25,609 nucleotides of DNA from Competibacteraceae bacterium UBA2788 (GCA_002352185.1 DEHY01000216.1:1-25609); one strand, 5' to 3'; numbered from the stretch's first letter, positions 8,370-17,514 are shown. Program-made: numbers and translations. The notes: a model not told the origin generated them from the letters alone.

Positions 8370-11300
8370 CTAAAACTCCCAGCGCAATTCCGTAGTAATG
8401 GCATGTTCCTCCAGGTTGGCGTAATCGAACAGGGTGCGGTACTGAAGCAGGACGGTCGGACCCCGATTAAATCGCGCCGACAAACCCAAGCCCAGTCTGA
8501 AGTAATTTTTATCCACCGGATCGGTAGCCAATTGAAACAGGTTGTCGGGAACGGCGGCGCCCTCTACAAAGCGACCTATGACCACGCAGTTATCGTCATT
8601 GAACTCGTGCAGCCAACTGAATTCGATCTGCGGCTGCAACACGCCCCACGGCTGGTCAATCAGGTAGCTGACTCGTCCGCTAACCGTTGAAACCAGCGAT
8701 TGCAGATCCTGCTGGTCAATTGCCACCGCCCAGGCTGAACCGGGGTTGCTATTACCCGCCCGTTCCTGAAACGGGTCCACCTTTACATCCAGATAGCTCA
8801 GGCGAACCTCAGGGCCGAAGGTCAGATTACCGCTCGTGAATTCGTAACCGACGCCCAGGTCAACGAAAAACTGCTGGCCGCCATAGCTGCTGTCAAAGCT
8901 TTGTTTCACATCGGTATTTTGGAGCTGGTAAGTTACGTTGCGCCGCTGGTCGTAATTGTTCCAGCCGTAATTGACCATACCGTCGAGATAGAACTGGTCG
9001 GTGGGATAATAGGTTCCGTACAGCGTCAGGCCATAGCCCCGGGTATCCAGCGCGCCGCCGCTGCTATCCACATCGGTGTCAATGGCGGTATACGAAAAAG
9101 CAGTCCCAAGTACGAACTGATCGTTGAGCCGATAATCGGCGCCTACCGTCAGTGCGAGGGTCTTAAAATCAAATCCCGTCTGATTTTCGGTGCGGTCCCG
9201 GTTGCCGAGATTAAAGGTGCCGCTGGCGAAAACGCCGAGCGCACCCAGATTCGTATCCACATCCGCACTGGGGCCGCCGCCGCCTACGCTGGCCAGCAGG
9301 TAGCGCAGATCCCGCCCGGAGAGCGTCCAGCCGCCGCGCTGGATATTCAACTGGTCGAGATTGATGCCCATGACCCCGGCGCGCAACGAGGCCATGCGGG
9401 AACGAATGCTCAACATCTGGTTCTGTACGCTGGTTTGCGAGGCATCGACCGCAATGCCCAGGGCTTCGGGAGTAATTTGCTCCAGCGCCAGACCCACACC
9501 GGGCGGGTTGTCGCTGGCTGCGTTAACGAGCGTGTCGCAGTCGCGCAGAAAGGTCGCGCTGGCCGCCTGATCAAAGCAGAGACTGCCGATGGTCCGCCCG
9601 ACCACTTTGGCGTTGGGATTGTCAGTCGTGTTCTCCAGGAGGTTTTGGGTGTCTTCCTTGCTGCGCTTGACGGTGACGGTCACCTTGGCGGTATCAGCGC
9701 TGATACCGTCGGTAATGGTGTAGGTGAAGGTATCGGCCCCGGCAAAGTTCGGGACCGAGGTATAGATGATCGCCCCATCCGCGCCGGCCACTGCGCTGCC
9801 ATGGGCAGGAACGCCAACCTGAGTGATGGTCAACCCCGCGCCCACGTCATTGGCCAGCACCGGGATCGTGACCGGTATTCTGGACTGGGTGGTCGCCGCA
9901 TCATCCACAGCGTCTAGGGCTGGGGCAATCACCGTCACCCGCACCGTGGCCGAATCGGCGCTGAAGCCGTCGGTAATTGTGTAGGTGAAGGCATCGGCGC
10001 CGGTGAAATTCGGGGCTGGCGTGTAGGTGATTGCGCCGCCCGCACTCGCCACTGCGCTGCCATGGGCAGGAGCGCCAACTTGAGTGATGGTCAACCCCGC
10101 ACCCACATCGTTGGTCAGCACCGGGATCGTGACCGGGGTTCTGGCCTGGGTGGTCGCCGCGTCGTCCACGGCATTCAGCCCGGGTGGATTCACCGTGACC
10201 GTGACCGTGGCTGTGGCGGTCTGACTAAAACTGTCACCGATGGTGTAGGTGAAACTGTCGGTTCCCGTGAAGCCAGCGCTGGGGGTGTAAGTGATCGCGC
10301 CGCCGCTGGTTGTGGCGCTGCCATGCGCCGGACGGCTGACTTGGATGATGTCCAATCCCGTGCCGGTGTCGTTGGTCAGTACGTTGATCGTGACCGGGTT
10401 TCCCGCCACCGTGCTGACGGCGTCATCCACGGCGCTCAACCCGGGCGGATTGATCGGGACAGCAGTCACCGTGACCGTGACCGTGGCGCTGGCGCTCTGG
10501 CCGAAACTGTCGCGGATGGTGTAGCTGAAGCTGTCGGTTCCCGCGAAGCCGGCGCTGGGAGTGTAGGTGATCGCGCCGCCGCTGATTGTGGCGCTGCCAT
10601 GCGCCGGGGGGCTGGTTTGGAAGATGCTCAATCCCGTGCCGGTGTCGTTAACCAGCACGTTGATTGTGACCGGCGTCCCTGCCGCCGTGCTGGCGGCATC
10701 GTTTACGGCGTTCAGCCCGGGCGGGTTGACCGTGACCGTGACCGTGGCGCTGGCGCTCTGGCCGAAACTGTCGCGAATGGTGTAGCTGAGGCTGTCAGTG
10801 CCGTTGAAATCAGTGTTGGGGGTGTAGATGATCGCGCCGCCGCTGATTACGGCGCTGCCATGCGCCGGGGGGCTGGTTTGGAAGATGCTCAATCCCGTGC
10901 CGGTGTCGTTAGCCAGCACGTTGATTGCTGACCGGACGTCCCTGCCGCCGTGCTGGCGGCATCGTTCACGGCGTTCAGCCCGGGCGGGTTGACCGTGGCC
11001 GTCACCGTGGCGCTGGCGCTCTGGCCGAAACTGTCGCGGATGGTGTAGCTGAAGCTGTCGGTTCCCGCGAAGCCGGCGCTGGGGGTGTAGGTGATCGCGC
11101 CGCCACTGATTACGGCGCTGCCATTCGCTGGGGGGCTGGCTTGGGTGATGCTCAATTCCGTGCCGGTGTCGTTAGCCAGCACGTTGATGCTGACCGGACT
11201 TCCCGCTGTTGTGGTCGCCGTGTCGTTCACGGCGTTCAGCGCCGGCGGAGTGACCGTGACCGTGACCGTAGCGCTGGCGCTCTGACCGAAACTGTCGCGG

Positions 11301-11888
11301 ATTATATAGCTGAAGCTGTCAGTGCCTGACGAAGCCGGTGCTGGGGGTGTAGATGATCGCGCCGCCGCTGATTGTGGCGCTGCCATGGGCTGGGGAAATA
11401 ACCTGGGCGATGCTCAATCCCGTGCCGGTGTCGTTAGCCAGCACGTTGATGCTGACTGGACTTCCCGCTGTTGTGGTCGCCGTGTCATTTGCGGCGTTCA
11501 GCGCCGGTGGAATGACCGCGACCGTCACCGTGGCTGTGGCTAACTGACCGAAACCGTCGCGGATGGTGTAGGTGAAGCTGTCGGCTCCCACGAAACCGGC
11601 GTTGGGAGTGTAGGTGATCGCGCCGCCGCTGGTTGAGGCGCTACCACTCGCCGGACTGCTGACCTGGGCGATGCTCAATTCCGTGCCGGTGTCGTTAGCC
11701 AGCACGTTGATCGTGACAGGCGTCCCCTCCGCCGTGCTGGCGACATCGTTCGCAGCGTGTGGAGGGATCGTTGTTTGCGCCCTCAATCCAATTCCCCAAT
11801 CCGGCAAAAGTACTAGCCAAAGACCAGCTAATACCAGCACTGCCGCTTTCGCCCAAAACCCATAGTGATCGAATTGCCGAGTTTTCAT
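8370..11888 (-). pseudogene. Autotransporter with eight Ig-like repeats, frame-disrupted by three single-base insertions
   Basis: Reading from ATG 11888: signal peptide with a long hydrophobic core (about residues 13-30); eight Ig-like repeats of about 87 residues (bacterial Ig/cadherin-like type with AVNDxA, NVLANDTG and GAITYTP motifs); a linker with two cysteines in SLCFDQAAS and FLRDCDTL; and a C-terminal outer-membrane beta-barrel of about 290 residues ending in ELRWEF with the expected terminal Phe. This is a type V surface protein, likely an adhesin. The frame is broken: an extra T at 11327, an extra C at 10928 and an extra A at 10936, judged by alignment with the other repeats. As read, the open pieces are 11319-11888, about 10889-11386 and 8370-10919. 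Removing the three bases restores 1171 residues, and the first and last pieces are in the same frame. It may be a genuine pseudogene or a sequence or assembly error in repeats. The cysteine pair and barrel are intact. Confidence 0.82.
9666..11756 (-). repeat. Eight tandem Ig-like domain repeats, period about 261 bases
   Basis: The repeats encode the passenger of the autotransporter. The period is 261 bases (87 codons), measured for example between the identical stretches ending near 10660 and 10921. One unit carries a 5-residue insertion (TAVPI). The units in the middle are nearly identical at DNA level over 50 bases or more, while the last two, next to the barrel, are divergent (NDVGAGLTITQVG type). 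This gradient suggests recent duplication or gene conversion in the N-terminal half. Not a CRISPR array: the units are coding and there are no spacers. Confidence 0.9.
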
Positions 11889-11922
11889 GGTGATGCTTGT
11901 CCTGTGCGCGGGTTTTGCCCAT

Positions 11923-11944
11923 CGGTTGCATCTAACGGCAACCG
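11923..11944 (-). other. Small hairpin between CHAT and autotransporter genes
   Basis: A perfect 7-base-pair stem (CGGTTGC with GCAACCG) around an 8-base loop, in the 74-base gap between the CHAT stop and the autotransporter start. No T run follows on the minus strand. It may be a weak attenuator or only chance; the gap also holds a weak ribosome site (AGGA, 11 bases before ATG 11888). Confidence 0.3.
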
Positions 11945-11962
11945 CTCCCGTTTATCAAAGCG

Positions 11963-14962
11963 CTACCGCAAGGGACTGCTTTCCCCGATCAAGGTAAACG
12001 CCGCCCAAAACACCGGATGCGCCATGTTCGGCTGTTCCAGCAGCGCCAGTTGCGCCCCCCGCAACGCTTCCGCTCGCCCTCTGTCAGGTGATTTTTTGTA
12101 CGCATCGAACGTATGGGTGGTCAGGAAGACCGTAGGCTCCGAGACCACGTACCAGTGCGAAGCCAGCAACGCCCGGGTGCCCGCGTAGAAAAACGCCGTA
12201 GCCAACCCAGATAATCCCTCTCCGCGCAGGCGCCCGCCCCCCGTTCCCGCCGTGTTGCAGGCTGACAACAGCACCCATTCGGCATCGAGTTTCAAGTTGG
12301 CAATTGCGCCGGCGTCGAGCAGCCCATAATCCCCTCCATTGGCTGCCGTCCCCGGAGTCAGCGCCAGCGCCGGCTCCGTCAGACAGTCCAGTTCCCCCGG
12401 CAACAGCGCGTGGGTGGCAAAGGCGATAATCCGGTAATTCTGTAGATTGCTGGCCTGCACGGTGGGAATCGTAGCCTGACGACCCAGTACGACCTGGGCC
12501 GGATTAGCGCCCAGAGTGCGGGCCAGCGCACGCAGTTCGGTCGCCGTTTCCGGGAGCCGTGGCAATTGTCCGAGGGCTTTGGCGTTAATCTGGCAATTCT
12601 GGACGAGTTGTTCGACTCTGGCGGCAGCGCCACTGCCGCGCAATGCGCCGGATCGCTCTGCAAACTCCGGATCGCCAAAGCCAATAAAGGGCTGGCGGGC
12701 CTGCGAAGATCCCGCTATCTGGCGGAACTGCTCTAGGGCGACCACTGAAGGCAGCAGGCTGAGCGCCATATCACGCACCAGCCAGACCGCACGCCGGTAG
12801 TCGCCAGGCTCGACCGGCACCCGGCGCACCAGTAGCGCAGGCGGCAGGCTAAGCAGCGCCCCGGCGGGCGCCACGATCAGATGGTCAACCCCGACCAGCG
12901 CCGGATCCAGAGAACCCAGCAGTTGCTGGTACAGTTCGTGAGCGAGGGCCAGATCAAAATCAGGCAGGCTGCCGGAACTGGCGTCCACCCCTGCGCGCAG
13001 CCGCCCGACCTCGGCGGTCAATTGCCGGGCCGGCAGTTTCGCGGCAGCGCCCCGCAATGTACCGTCCGCCTTGACCAGAAACACCCAGGTTTCCTGTTCG
13101 CCGGGCAACACCCGCAGCAACGCTTCGTTCCGCCGCAGCAGCTTCGCAACCTCGGCGGCGCTCAGAGGCATTGGTGTGATGAGGCGGCCATAACGTGGAA
13201 ATCGCGCCTGCAACTGTTGCTCCTGCCTCTGGTATGCCTCCGCCGCTGTGCGCAGTTTTGCTTTTAGCGCCTCCTCCTTGGTGGCATCCCGCGCCAGGAA
13301 CGGCTTGCTCTGTTCCAGACCCAGCTCGTATTGAGCATCCTGTCTGGCCTTCAGGGCGTCCTGCAACGCCCGGGCGGTTTCCCGCACGGCGGGGTCGGTT
13401 TCGGCGAGGCGTGCGGCCACCTGGGTGACGGCCCGTCCCGCCGCCGGGGTCTGGCCCAGTTGCGAAACCGTAAACGCTTCATCGAGCAGGGCCGTTTTAC
13501 CGCTCGCGGCATTGGCATCGGCGAGTTGGAACAGCAATTCGAGGTAGCCTTCGATATCTTCCGTCTTCAACTCCGCCAGCGCCGCCTGGTCGCTCAGCAG
13601 GATCCTTCGCGTCTCACGCCAAAGGCTCAGGGCGCGCTCAGGCTGACCTGCGGCGCGCTCAACCTTGGCCTGGATCATCAGCGCTTCGGCCAGCGCCCGG
13701 CCCTCGCCGAACAGGGCGCGCTTCAGTTCGACCGCCGCCTGGGCTTGGGCGCGGGCCTTATCAAACGACTGCTGGCGGCGATAGACCTCCGCCAGGCGCT
13801 GATGGCTTTCCCCAACCCAGTGATAGTCGCCACCCCGCACGGCATCGAAAATCTTGAGCGCCTGCGCGTAGGCGGATTCAGCTTCCGCCAGCTTGCCAAG
13901 CTCGACATAGACATCCCCGACGCCGACCAGCGAATGGGCGATCCGGGGATTCGCTTCGCCTTGCCGGGAACGCGCCGCCGCCGCCTGGCTTAATTCCTCG
14001 GATTGTTGCGCATCCTGTTCGGCCCGCGTTCGATCACCCCGGTCCAATTCATACCAGGCTCGATAGACCAGGAACTCCGGCCAGTCTGACCCATCCGGCG
14101 ACGCCTTAACCAGCGGCTCGGCGCGCTGAAACATGGCGTCCGCCGCGCCGGGTTGCAGGCGGCTGAGTTCACGGGCCATGCGCGCCACCAGATAACCGCC
14201 GCCGGGATTGTTGGCTCCTTTGATGCGCTCGTGAATTTCCAGCGCGCGTTGCGCCAGTTCCAATGCGCGCTGGTGGTTCTTCGCCGAGTTATACAGAGTG
14301 CTCAGTTCGTCCAGAGCGGTGAACTGCCCCATATCCTCCAGGCCGATGAACCGGCCTTCGGGCGCCACGGACTGTTCGGCCAGCGCAATCAATTGCGACC
14401 GACTGCCGGGGCGTATTTCCTGCGCCGCGCCCCGAAGGGAGGTTTGGATAAAGCTCTCGAACAACGGCGCCAGGTGCGCCGGCCCCCAGAGTACAAAGGC
14501 GCGGTTATCGACGCCGGACGCGATCAGCAGATAGGGGAAGCCGCCGTTATAACTGGTGCAACGGCGCAAAGACGCAGGTCGATCATTCAGAATGCGAGTA
14601 GATTCCTGGGCGCTGCAATCCGCTTCCGCCTGCACGGTTTTGGCCAATTCGCTCTGGTTGAAGAAGGTCTGTTCCCAACCCGACGCAGGGCGCGGGAGAT
14701 CGCCGCGCCAGACCAGGCCGGCGGCGCGTTCCCAGCCCGGACAGCGGATTTCAAACTGCTCCAGGCCCTGACTGCCTCCGGCTTTGTAAAACTCGCAGGC
14801 GACATCGCCCAGCGCCTTGGCGTTTTCAGGCAGAACAATCCGGGTTCCTACGGGCAACCCTGCGGGCGCCACCGTTGAATCTCCCCCAGTAGCGCATCCC
14901 CACAGCGCCAATACGCCGATCAGCAGCAACACAACGTTGCGCCGACATTCACCATGCGTCAT
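11963..14962 (-). CDS. TPR lipoprotein with C-terminal CHAT (caspase-like) peptidase domain
   Basis: 999 residues. The N-terminus is a lipoprotein signal (VVLLLIGVLALWGC; lipid-modified Cys23, followed by Ala, which does not favour inner-membrane retention). Then comes a unique region to about 195 with several cysteines, TPR-type helical repeats (about 205-560) with A/L-rich pairs such as AQRALEIHERIKG, a short coiled region, and a CHAT domain from about 640 to the end. The catalytic pair is visible: His851 in FATHALLPG (codon 12410-12412) and Cys902 in LLSACNTAG (codon 12257-12259), followed by RGEGLSGLATAFFYAGTRALLASHW. TPR-CHAT proteins are usually cytoplasmic; the best known activated CHAT peptidases are TPR-CHAT/Csx29 and separase. 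This one appears exported. Its substrate is unknown; the neighbouring autotransporter or DUF4384 protein are candidates by proximity only. The ATG has a GGAGG ribosome site five bases upstream. Confidence 0.92.
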   Translation of the reverse strand: MTHGECRRNVVLLLIGVLALWGCATGGDSTVAPAGLPVGTRIVLPENAKALGDVACEFYKAGGSQGLEQFEIRCPGWERAAGLVWRGDLPRPASGWEQTFFNQSELAKTVQAEADCSAQESTRILNDRPASLRRCTSYNGGFPYLLIASGVDNRAFVLWGPAHLAPLFESFIQTSLRGAAQEIRPGSRSQLIALAEQSVAPEGRFIGLEDMGQFTALDELSTLYNSAKNHQRALELAQRALEIHERIKGANNPGGGYLVARMARELSRLQPGAADAMFQRAEPLVKASPDGSDWPEFLVYRAWYELDRGDRTRAEQDAQQSEELSQAAAARSRQGEANPRIAHSLVGVGDVYVELGKLAEAESAYAQALKIFDAVRGGDYHWVGESHQRLAEVYRRQQSFDKARAQAQAAVELKRALFGEGRALAEALMIQAKVERAAGQPERALSLWRETRRILLSDQAALAELKTEDIEGYLELLFQLADANAASGKTALLDEAFTVSQLGQTPAAGRAVTQVAARLAETDPAVRETARALQDALKARQDAQYELGLEQSKPFLARDATKEEALKAKLRTAAEAYQRQEQQLQARFPRYGRLITPMPLSAAEVAKLLRRNEALLRVLPGEQETWVFLVKADGTLRGAAAKLPARQLTAEVGRLRAGVDASSGSLPDFDLALAHELYQQLLGSLDPALVGVDHLIVAPAGALLSLPPALLVRRVPVEPGDYRRAVWLVRDMALSLLPSVVALEQFRQIAGSSQARQPFIGFGDPEFAERSGALRGSGAAARVEQLVQNCQINAKALGQLPRLPETATELRALARTLGANPAQVVLGRQATIPTVQASNLQNYRIIAFATHALLPGELDCLTEPALALTPGTAANGGDYGLLDAGAIANLKLDAEWVLLSACNTAGTGGGRLRGEGLSGLATAFFYAGTRALLASHWYVVSEPTVFLTTHTFDAYKKSPDRGRAEALRGAQLALLEQPNMAHPVFWAAFTLIGESSPLR

Positions 14963-15087
14963 AAACCCCTCCCCACTGACAGGTTCTTAATCAGGACTTA
15001 CGCTGGCTGTGATGTGGAACCGGCTTCCAGCCTGCGCTACGCCGCGCTCGCATGATGATAAAGCCGCCAAAGCGAAAATCCTGCTGA

Positions 15088-15136
15088 TATCCGGGTCGCT
15101 GAAACGCTGATCGCCTGAAGCCGCATAACCCGGATA
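15088..15136 (-). other. Inverted repeat in the OmpA-CHAT gap
   Basis: Perfect 9-base arms (TATCCGGGT and ACCCGGATA) separated by 31 bases, lying 13 to 61 bases downstream of the OmpA-like stop in the 187-base gap before the CHAT gene. The long loop also contains a direct repeat CGCTGA-AA-CGCTGA. No T run. It could be a terminator-like structure or an operator; otherwise I see no promoter I would defend in this gap. Confidence 0.4.
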
Positions 15137-15149
15137 CTGGCTTTACCGC

Positions 15150-15818
15150 TCATGGGCGGGCGGTTGTCGATCCATCCACGCGGATAAACTCGCTCCGGCG
15201 ATTTAACTCGCGGCCCGCTTCCGTGGCATTGGAGGCTACAGGATAGGCCTCCCCATAACCTTTGGCGCTTAACCGGTTCGGGGCAATTCCGCGTTCCACC
15301 AGATAATCCCTCACCGCCTGAGCCCGCTGCTGGGATAAGGATAGATTATGTTCTTCGGAACCGGCGGCATCGGTATGGCCGGCAATGACCAGCACCGCAT
15401 CGGCAAGCGCCGCGCTTTTCAAGGCGCTCACATATTCGTTCAGAAGTTTATAGGCGTCGCTGCGGATGCGCGCCGAGTTCGGATCAAAATGGATCAAGGC
15501 CGCAACCTTGGGCCGATCCTGGATCAGAGTGGGGTAATCCAGCATTTCCAATGGCTCAGCCGTCCGGGAGGTCGTGGGGTCGCTGACGATACCCGCCGGA
15601 CCGCGCAATTTTCCCACGCCCGGACTGCCGGGATCTGGCGCTCCCCGCAGCCGCAAACCCGGTTGCGCGTTGTCTGGAACACCCAGGGCGCGTTCGATCT
15701 CCGCAGCGGTTTCGGGACCCGGCGGCGCCGCTACCCCAACGACGCTCCACGCCAGTCCGATCACCAAACCGGCGACCCAGCCATACGAAGCCTGTTTACT
15801 ACGCTGCAAAATTTTCAC
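15150..15818 (-). CDS. OmpA-family peptidoglycan-binding protein
   Basis: 222 residues. A signal peptide (about 1-30, core WVAGLVIGLAWSVVGVAA) precedes a Pro/Gly-rich linker (31-95) and a C-terminal OmpA-like domain (about 105-215) with IHFDPNSARI, VIAGHTDAAGSEEHN, LSLSQQRAQAVRDYL and GKGYGE-like and NRRSEF segments. The Asp and Arg that bind the diaminopimelate of peptidoglycan are in GHTD and LNRRSEF. There is no N-terminal beta-barrel and no lipobox, so it is probably a soluble periplasmic cell-wall binder rather than a porin. The start is GTG 15818, chosen for an excellent ribosome site (AGGAGGTG, 7 bases upstream). It is the first gene of the block that continues with the CHAT lipoprotein and diverges from the membrane protein at 15970. 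Confidence 0.92.
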   Translation of the reverse strand: MKILQRSKQASYGWVAGLVIGLAWSVVGVAAPPGPETAAEIERALGVPDNAQPGLRLRGAPDPGSPGVGKLRGPAGIVSDPTTSRTAEPLEMLDYPTLIQDRPKVAALIHFDPNSARIRSDAYKLLNEYVSALKSAALADAVLVIAGHTDAAGSEEHNLSLSQQRAQAVRDYLVERGIAPNRLSAKGYGEAYPVASNATEAGRELNRRSEFIRVDGSTTARP

Positions 15819-15825
15819 CGGACTG

Positions 15826-15833
15826 CACCTCCT
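15826..15833 (-). promoter_or_regulatory. Ribosome binding site for the OmpA-like gene
   Basis: AGGAGGTG on the minus strand, seven bases before GTG 15818. An eight-base match to the anti-Shine-Dalgarno sequence, the strongest in the window; it fixes the GTG start. Confidence 0.75.
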
Positions 15834-15969
15834 CGTTCATTTAACAACGCCGGCGGGCGATACGTTCATGAGCAGCACAACCCGCCAAGGCGTATTATTA
15901 TGGGCTAATCAAAGCGACTGGGAACGCATGGCTTCACCGCCATTCCGCCACCTTGCAGGGTCACTGTTC

Positions 15970-17277
15970 ATGCGCAAGCTGAAGAATATCGTGATTGTTA
16001 TTCTCGTCGTCGTGGTCCTGACCGGCGGCGGAATCATGGGTTACCTGTGGTATAGCACCAAGCAACAGGTTGATCAGATTGTGGCTGCGGCCAAGCCCTT
16101 CGCCGAAATCAGCTATGGCGGCATCGCGGTCTCGCCCACCGGGTCGGTCGGCGCTAATCAACTGCGGATCATGCCCAATTTCGTCAACGACGCCATCTCG
16201 ATTGGCGCCATCCGGCTCAACGCCCCGAACCTGCTGGCTCTGCTCAAAATCCGCTGGCAGTTAAGTCAGAATCAGTTGCCCGGTGCGCTCTCGCTCTCGT
16301 TTCAGGACGTTGAACTGCCGCTGCACGGCGGTATTCTCGGCGATGCGCCCACTTCAGCCACCAAACCCTCGCCGCTGGACCATCTGGACGCGCTGGGCTG
16401 CGGGCCGGTCATCGCCTTCGGTGGCGCTGAATTTAAGGAAATGGGCTACAACCGCCTGGTCGGCAACGCAGAGGTCGGTTATCGCCTCGACACCGCCCAT
16501 AATCTGCTGGAATGGCGGATAGACAGCAACACCCGCGACTGGATGACTCTGAACCTGGATCTTGGCTTCGCCATGTCCACGCCGTCCACAACATGGATGG
16601 ATTTAACGGCGGCTTTAGCGACGCCCAAACTGGCCAAGTTCCATATCGTGATCCGCGACGACGGTTTCAACCAGCGTAGAAATAACTATTGCGCCGCCAA
16701 GGCGGGTAAGCCGATCAATGATTACCTCGCCGATCATGTGCGGTTAGTGGTCGAACGCCTGCGTACCTACGGCATCAATCCCGGACCGGGACTGATCGCG
16801 GCCTATCAGCTTTATTTGCGCGAAGGCGGCGAACTCACCCTCGCGGCCACGCCCCCTACTCCCATCAATCCCGCCGAATTGCCGGACTACAAGCCTGCGG
16901 ATGTCATTAAACTGCTGGGACTCACGTTGAAGGCGAATAATACGGCGATCACGGATCTCAGCGTGGATTGGGACGCCGCCAAAGTCGCCAAGGCGTTGGG
17001 CGTCCAACCCGAACCCGCAGCGGTGGAAACTCTCGCGCCGACGGCTCCCGAAGCACCGGTCATCGTCCAGAAATCCTTTCACCCGATACCGGTCAGCGAA
17101 CTTGGCCAGCACATCGGCAAGATCGCCAAGTTGAAAACCAATACCGGCGTAAATTACCGGGGGCAAGTGGAAGCCACGGTTGAGGGCATCATCCGGATCA
17201 CCCTGCGCAAAGCCGGCGGCAGCGCGACGCTATCGCTGCGCGCCAGCGAAATCGCCTCGGCGGAGGTATTGTACTGA
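15970..17277 (+). CDS. Inner-membrane-anchored protein of unknown function with a small beta-rich C-terminal domain
   Basis: 436 residues from ATG 15970, giving an N-terminal signal anchor (RKLKNIVIVILVVVVLTGGG, then GIMGYLWY) and a large periplasmic part. I do not recognise the family. Residues 30-110 (ISYGGIAVSPTGSVGANQLRI, IRLNAPNLLALL) resemble in pattern the YdgA/DUF945 and AsmA-like beta-repeat proteins, but weakly. The last 65 residues (from about 370: PIPVSELGQHIGKIAKLKTN, NYRGQVEA, SLRASEIASAEV) have the rhythm of a small LSm/SH3-like barrel. The frame is open back to 15574 but that part overlaps the OmpA-like gene antisense; ATG 15928 or 15869 are alternative starts. A GCAGGG site precedes ATG 15970 by 9 bases. 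It diverges from the OmpA-like gene and ends 3 bases from the convergent small membrane protein. Confidence 0.8.
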   Translation: MRKLKNIVIVILVVVVLTGGGIMGYLWYSTKQQVDQIVAAAKPFAEISYGGIAVSPTGSVGANQLRIMPNFVNDAISIGAIRLNAPNLLALLKIRWQLSQNQLPGALSLSFQDVELPLHGGILGDAPTSATKPSPLDHLDALGCGPVIAFGGAEFKEMGYNRLVGNAEVGYRLDTAHNLLEWRIDSNTRDWMTLNLDLGFAMSTPSTTWMDLTAALATPKLAKFHIVIRDDGFNQRRNNYCAAKAGKPINDYLADHVRLVVERLRTYGINPGPGLIAAYQLYLREGGELTLAATPPTPINPAELPDYKPADVIKLLGLTLKANNTAITDLSVDWDAAKVAKALGVQPEPAAVETLAPTAPEAPVIVQKSFHPIPVSELGQHIGKIAKLKTNTGVNYRGQVEATVEGIIRITLRKAGGSATLSLRASEIASAEVLY

Positions 17278-17280
17278 ACG

Positions 17281-17475
17281 TCAACCACGCGCCAGTTGAA
17301 TCAGCAGCAGCACGAACAGCACCACCAGACCCAGCGGAATCAGGGCCGCCGGCCAATCCTTTTTGGCGGTGCGGCTGCGCTCAAGCGCCGCTTTGATGCC
17401 GGGCCGGAACCACAGGATGACCAGCAGCGCCGCCAATCCGCCCAGCAGAATTTCCCACCATGCCGCTGTTTCCAT
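17281..17475 (-). CDS. Small two-helix membrane protein
   Basis: 64 residues with two predicted membrane helices (about 6-22, WWEILLGGLAALLVILWF, and 45-61, LIPLGLVVLFVLLLIQL) joined by a basic loop (KAALERSRTAKKDW), so both termini probably face the periplasm by the positive-inside rule. A strong ribosome site (GGAGG, 5-6 bases before ATG 17475) and typical codon use make it a real gene. It lies 39 bases after the DUF1820 stop, so the two are likely co-transcribed. No function can be assigned. Its stop is 3 bases from the stop of the convergent gene. Confidence 0.78.
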   Translation of the reverse strand: METAAWWEILLGGLAALLVILWFRPGIKAALERSRTAKKDWPAALIPLGLVVLFVLLLIQLARG

Positions 17476-17514
17476 CGCCGCCTCCGCTGACCGGGCTGCT
17501 GCCGGTCTGACTGA

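Noticed and set aside
10928..11327. Programmed frameshifting or phase variation in the autotransporter
   Set aside because: The insertions are single isolated bases (T, C, A), not in homopolymers, slippery heptamers or short tandem repeats, and three separate events would be needed.
9666..11756. CRISPR-like array
   Set aside because: The period is about 261 bases, units are coding Ig-like domains, and there are no unique spacers.
8901..11865. Several plus-strand open frames across the autotransporter, some repetitive
   Set aside because: They are antisense reflections of the Ig repeats and barrel; their repetitiveness follows from the coding repeats.
15574..15969. N-terminal extension of the membrane protein to base 15574
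   Set aside because: That stretch is antisense to the OmpA-like gene and would place a long low-complexity segment before a clear signal anchor; ATG 15970 gives a normal membrane-protein start.
15819..15969. Sigma-70 promoters in the divergent gap (for example CATAAT on the minus strand, TATTAT on the plus strand)
   Set aside because: Acceptable -10-like hexamers exist, but none has a convincing -35 at 16-18 bases, so I do not annotate them.
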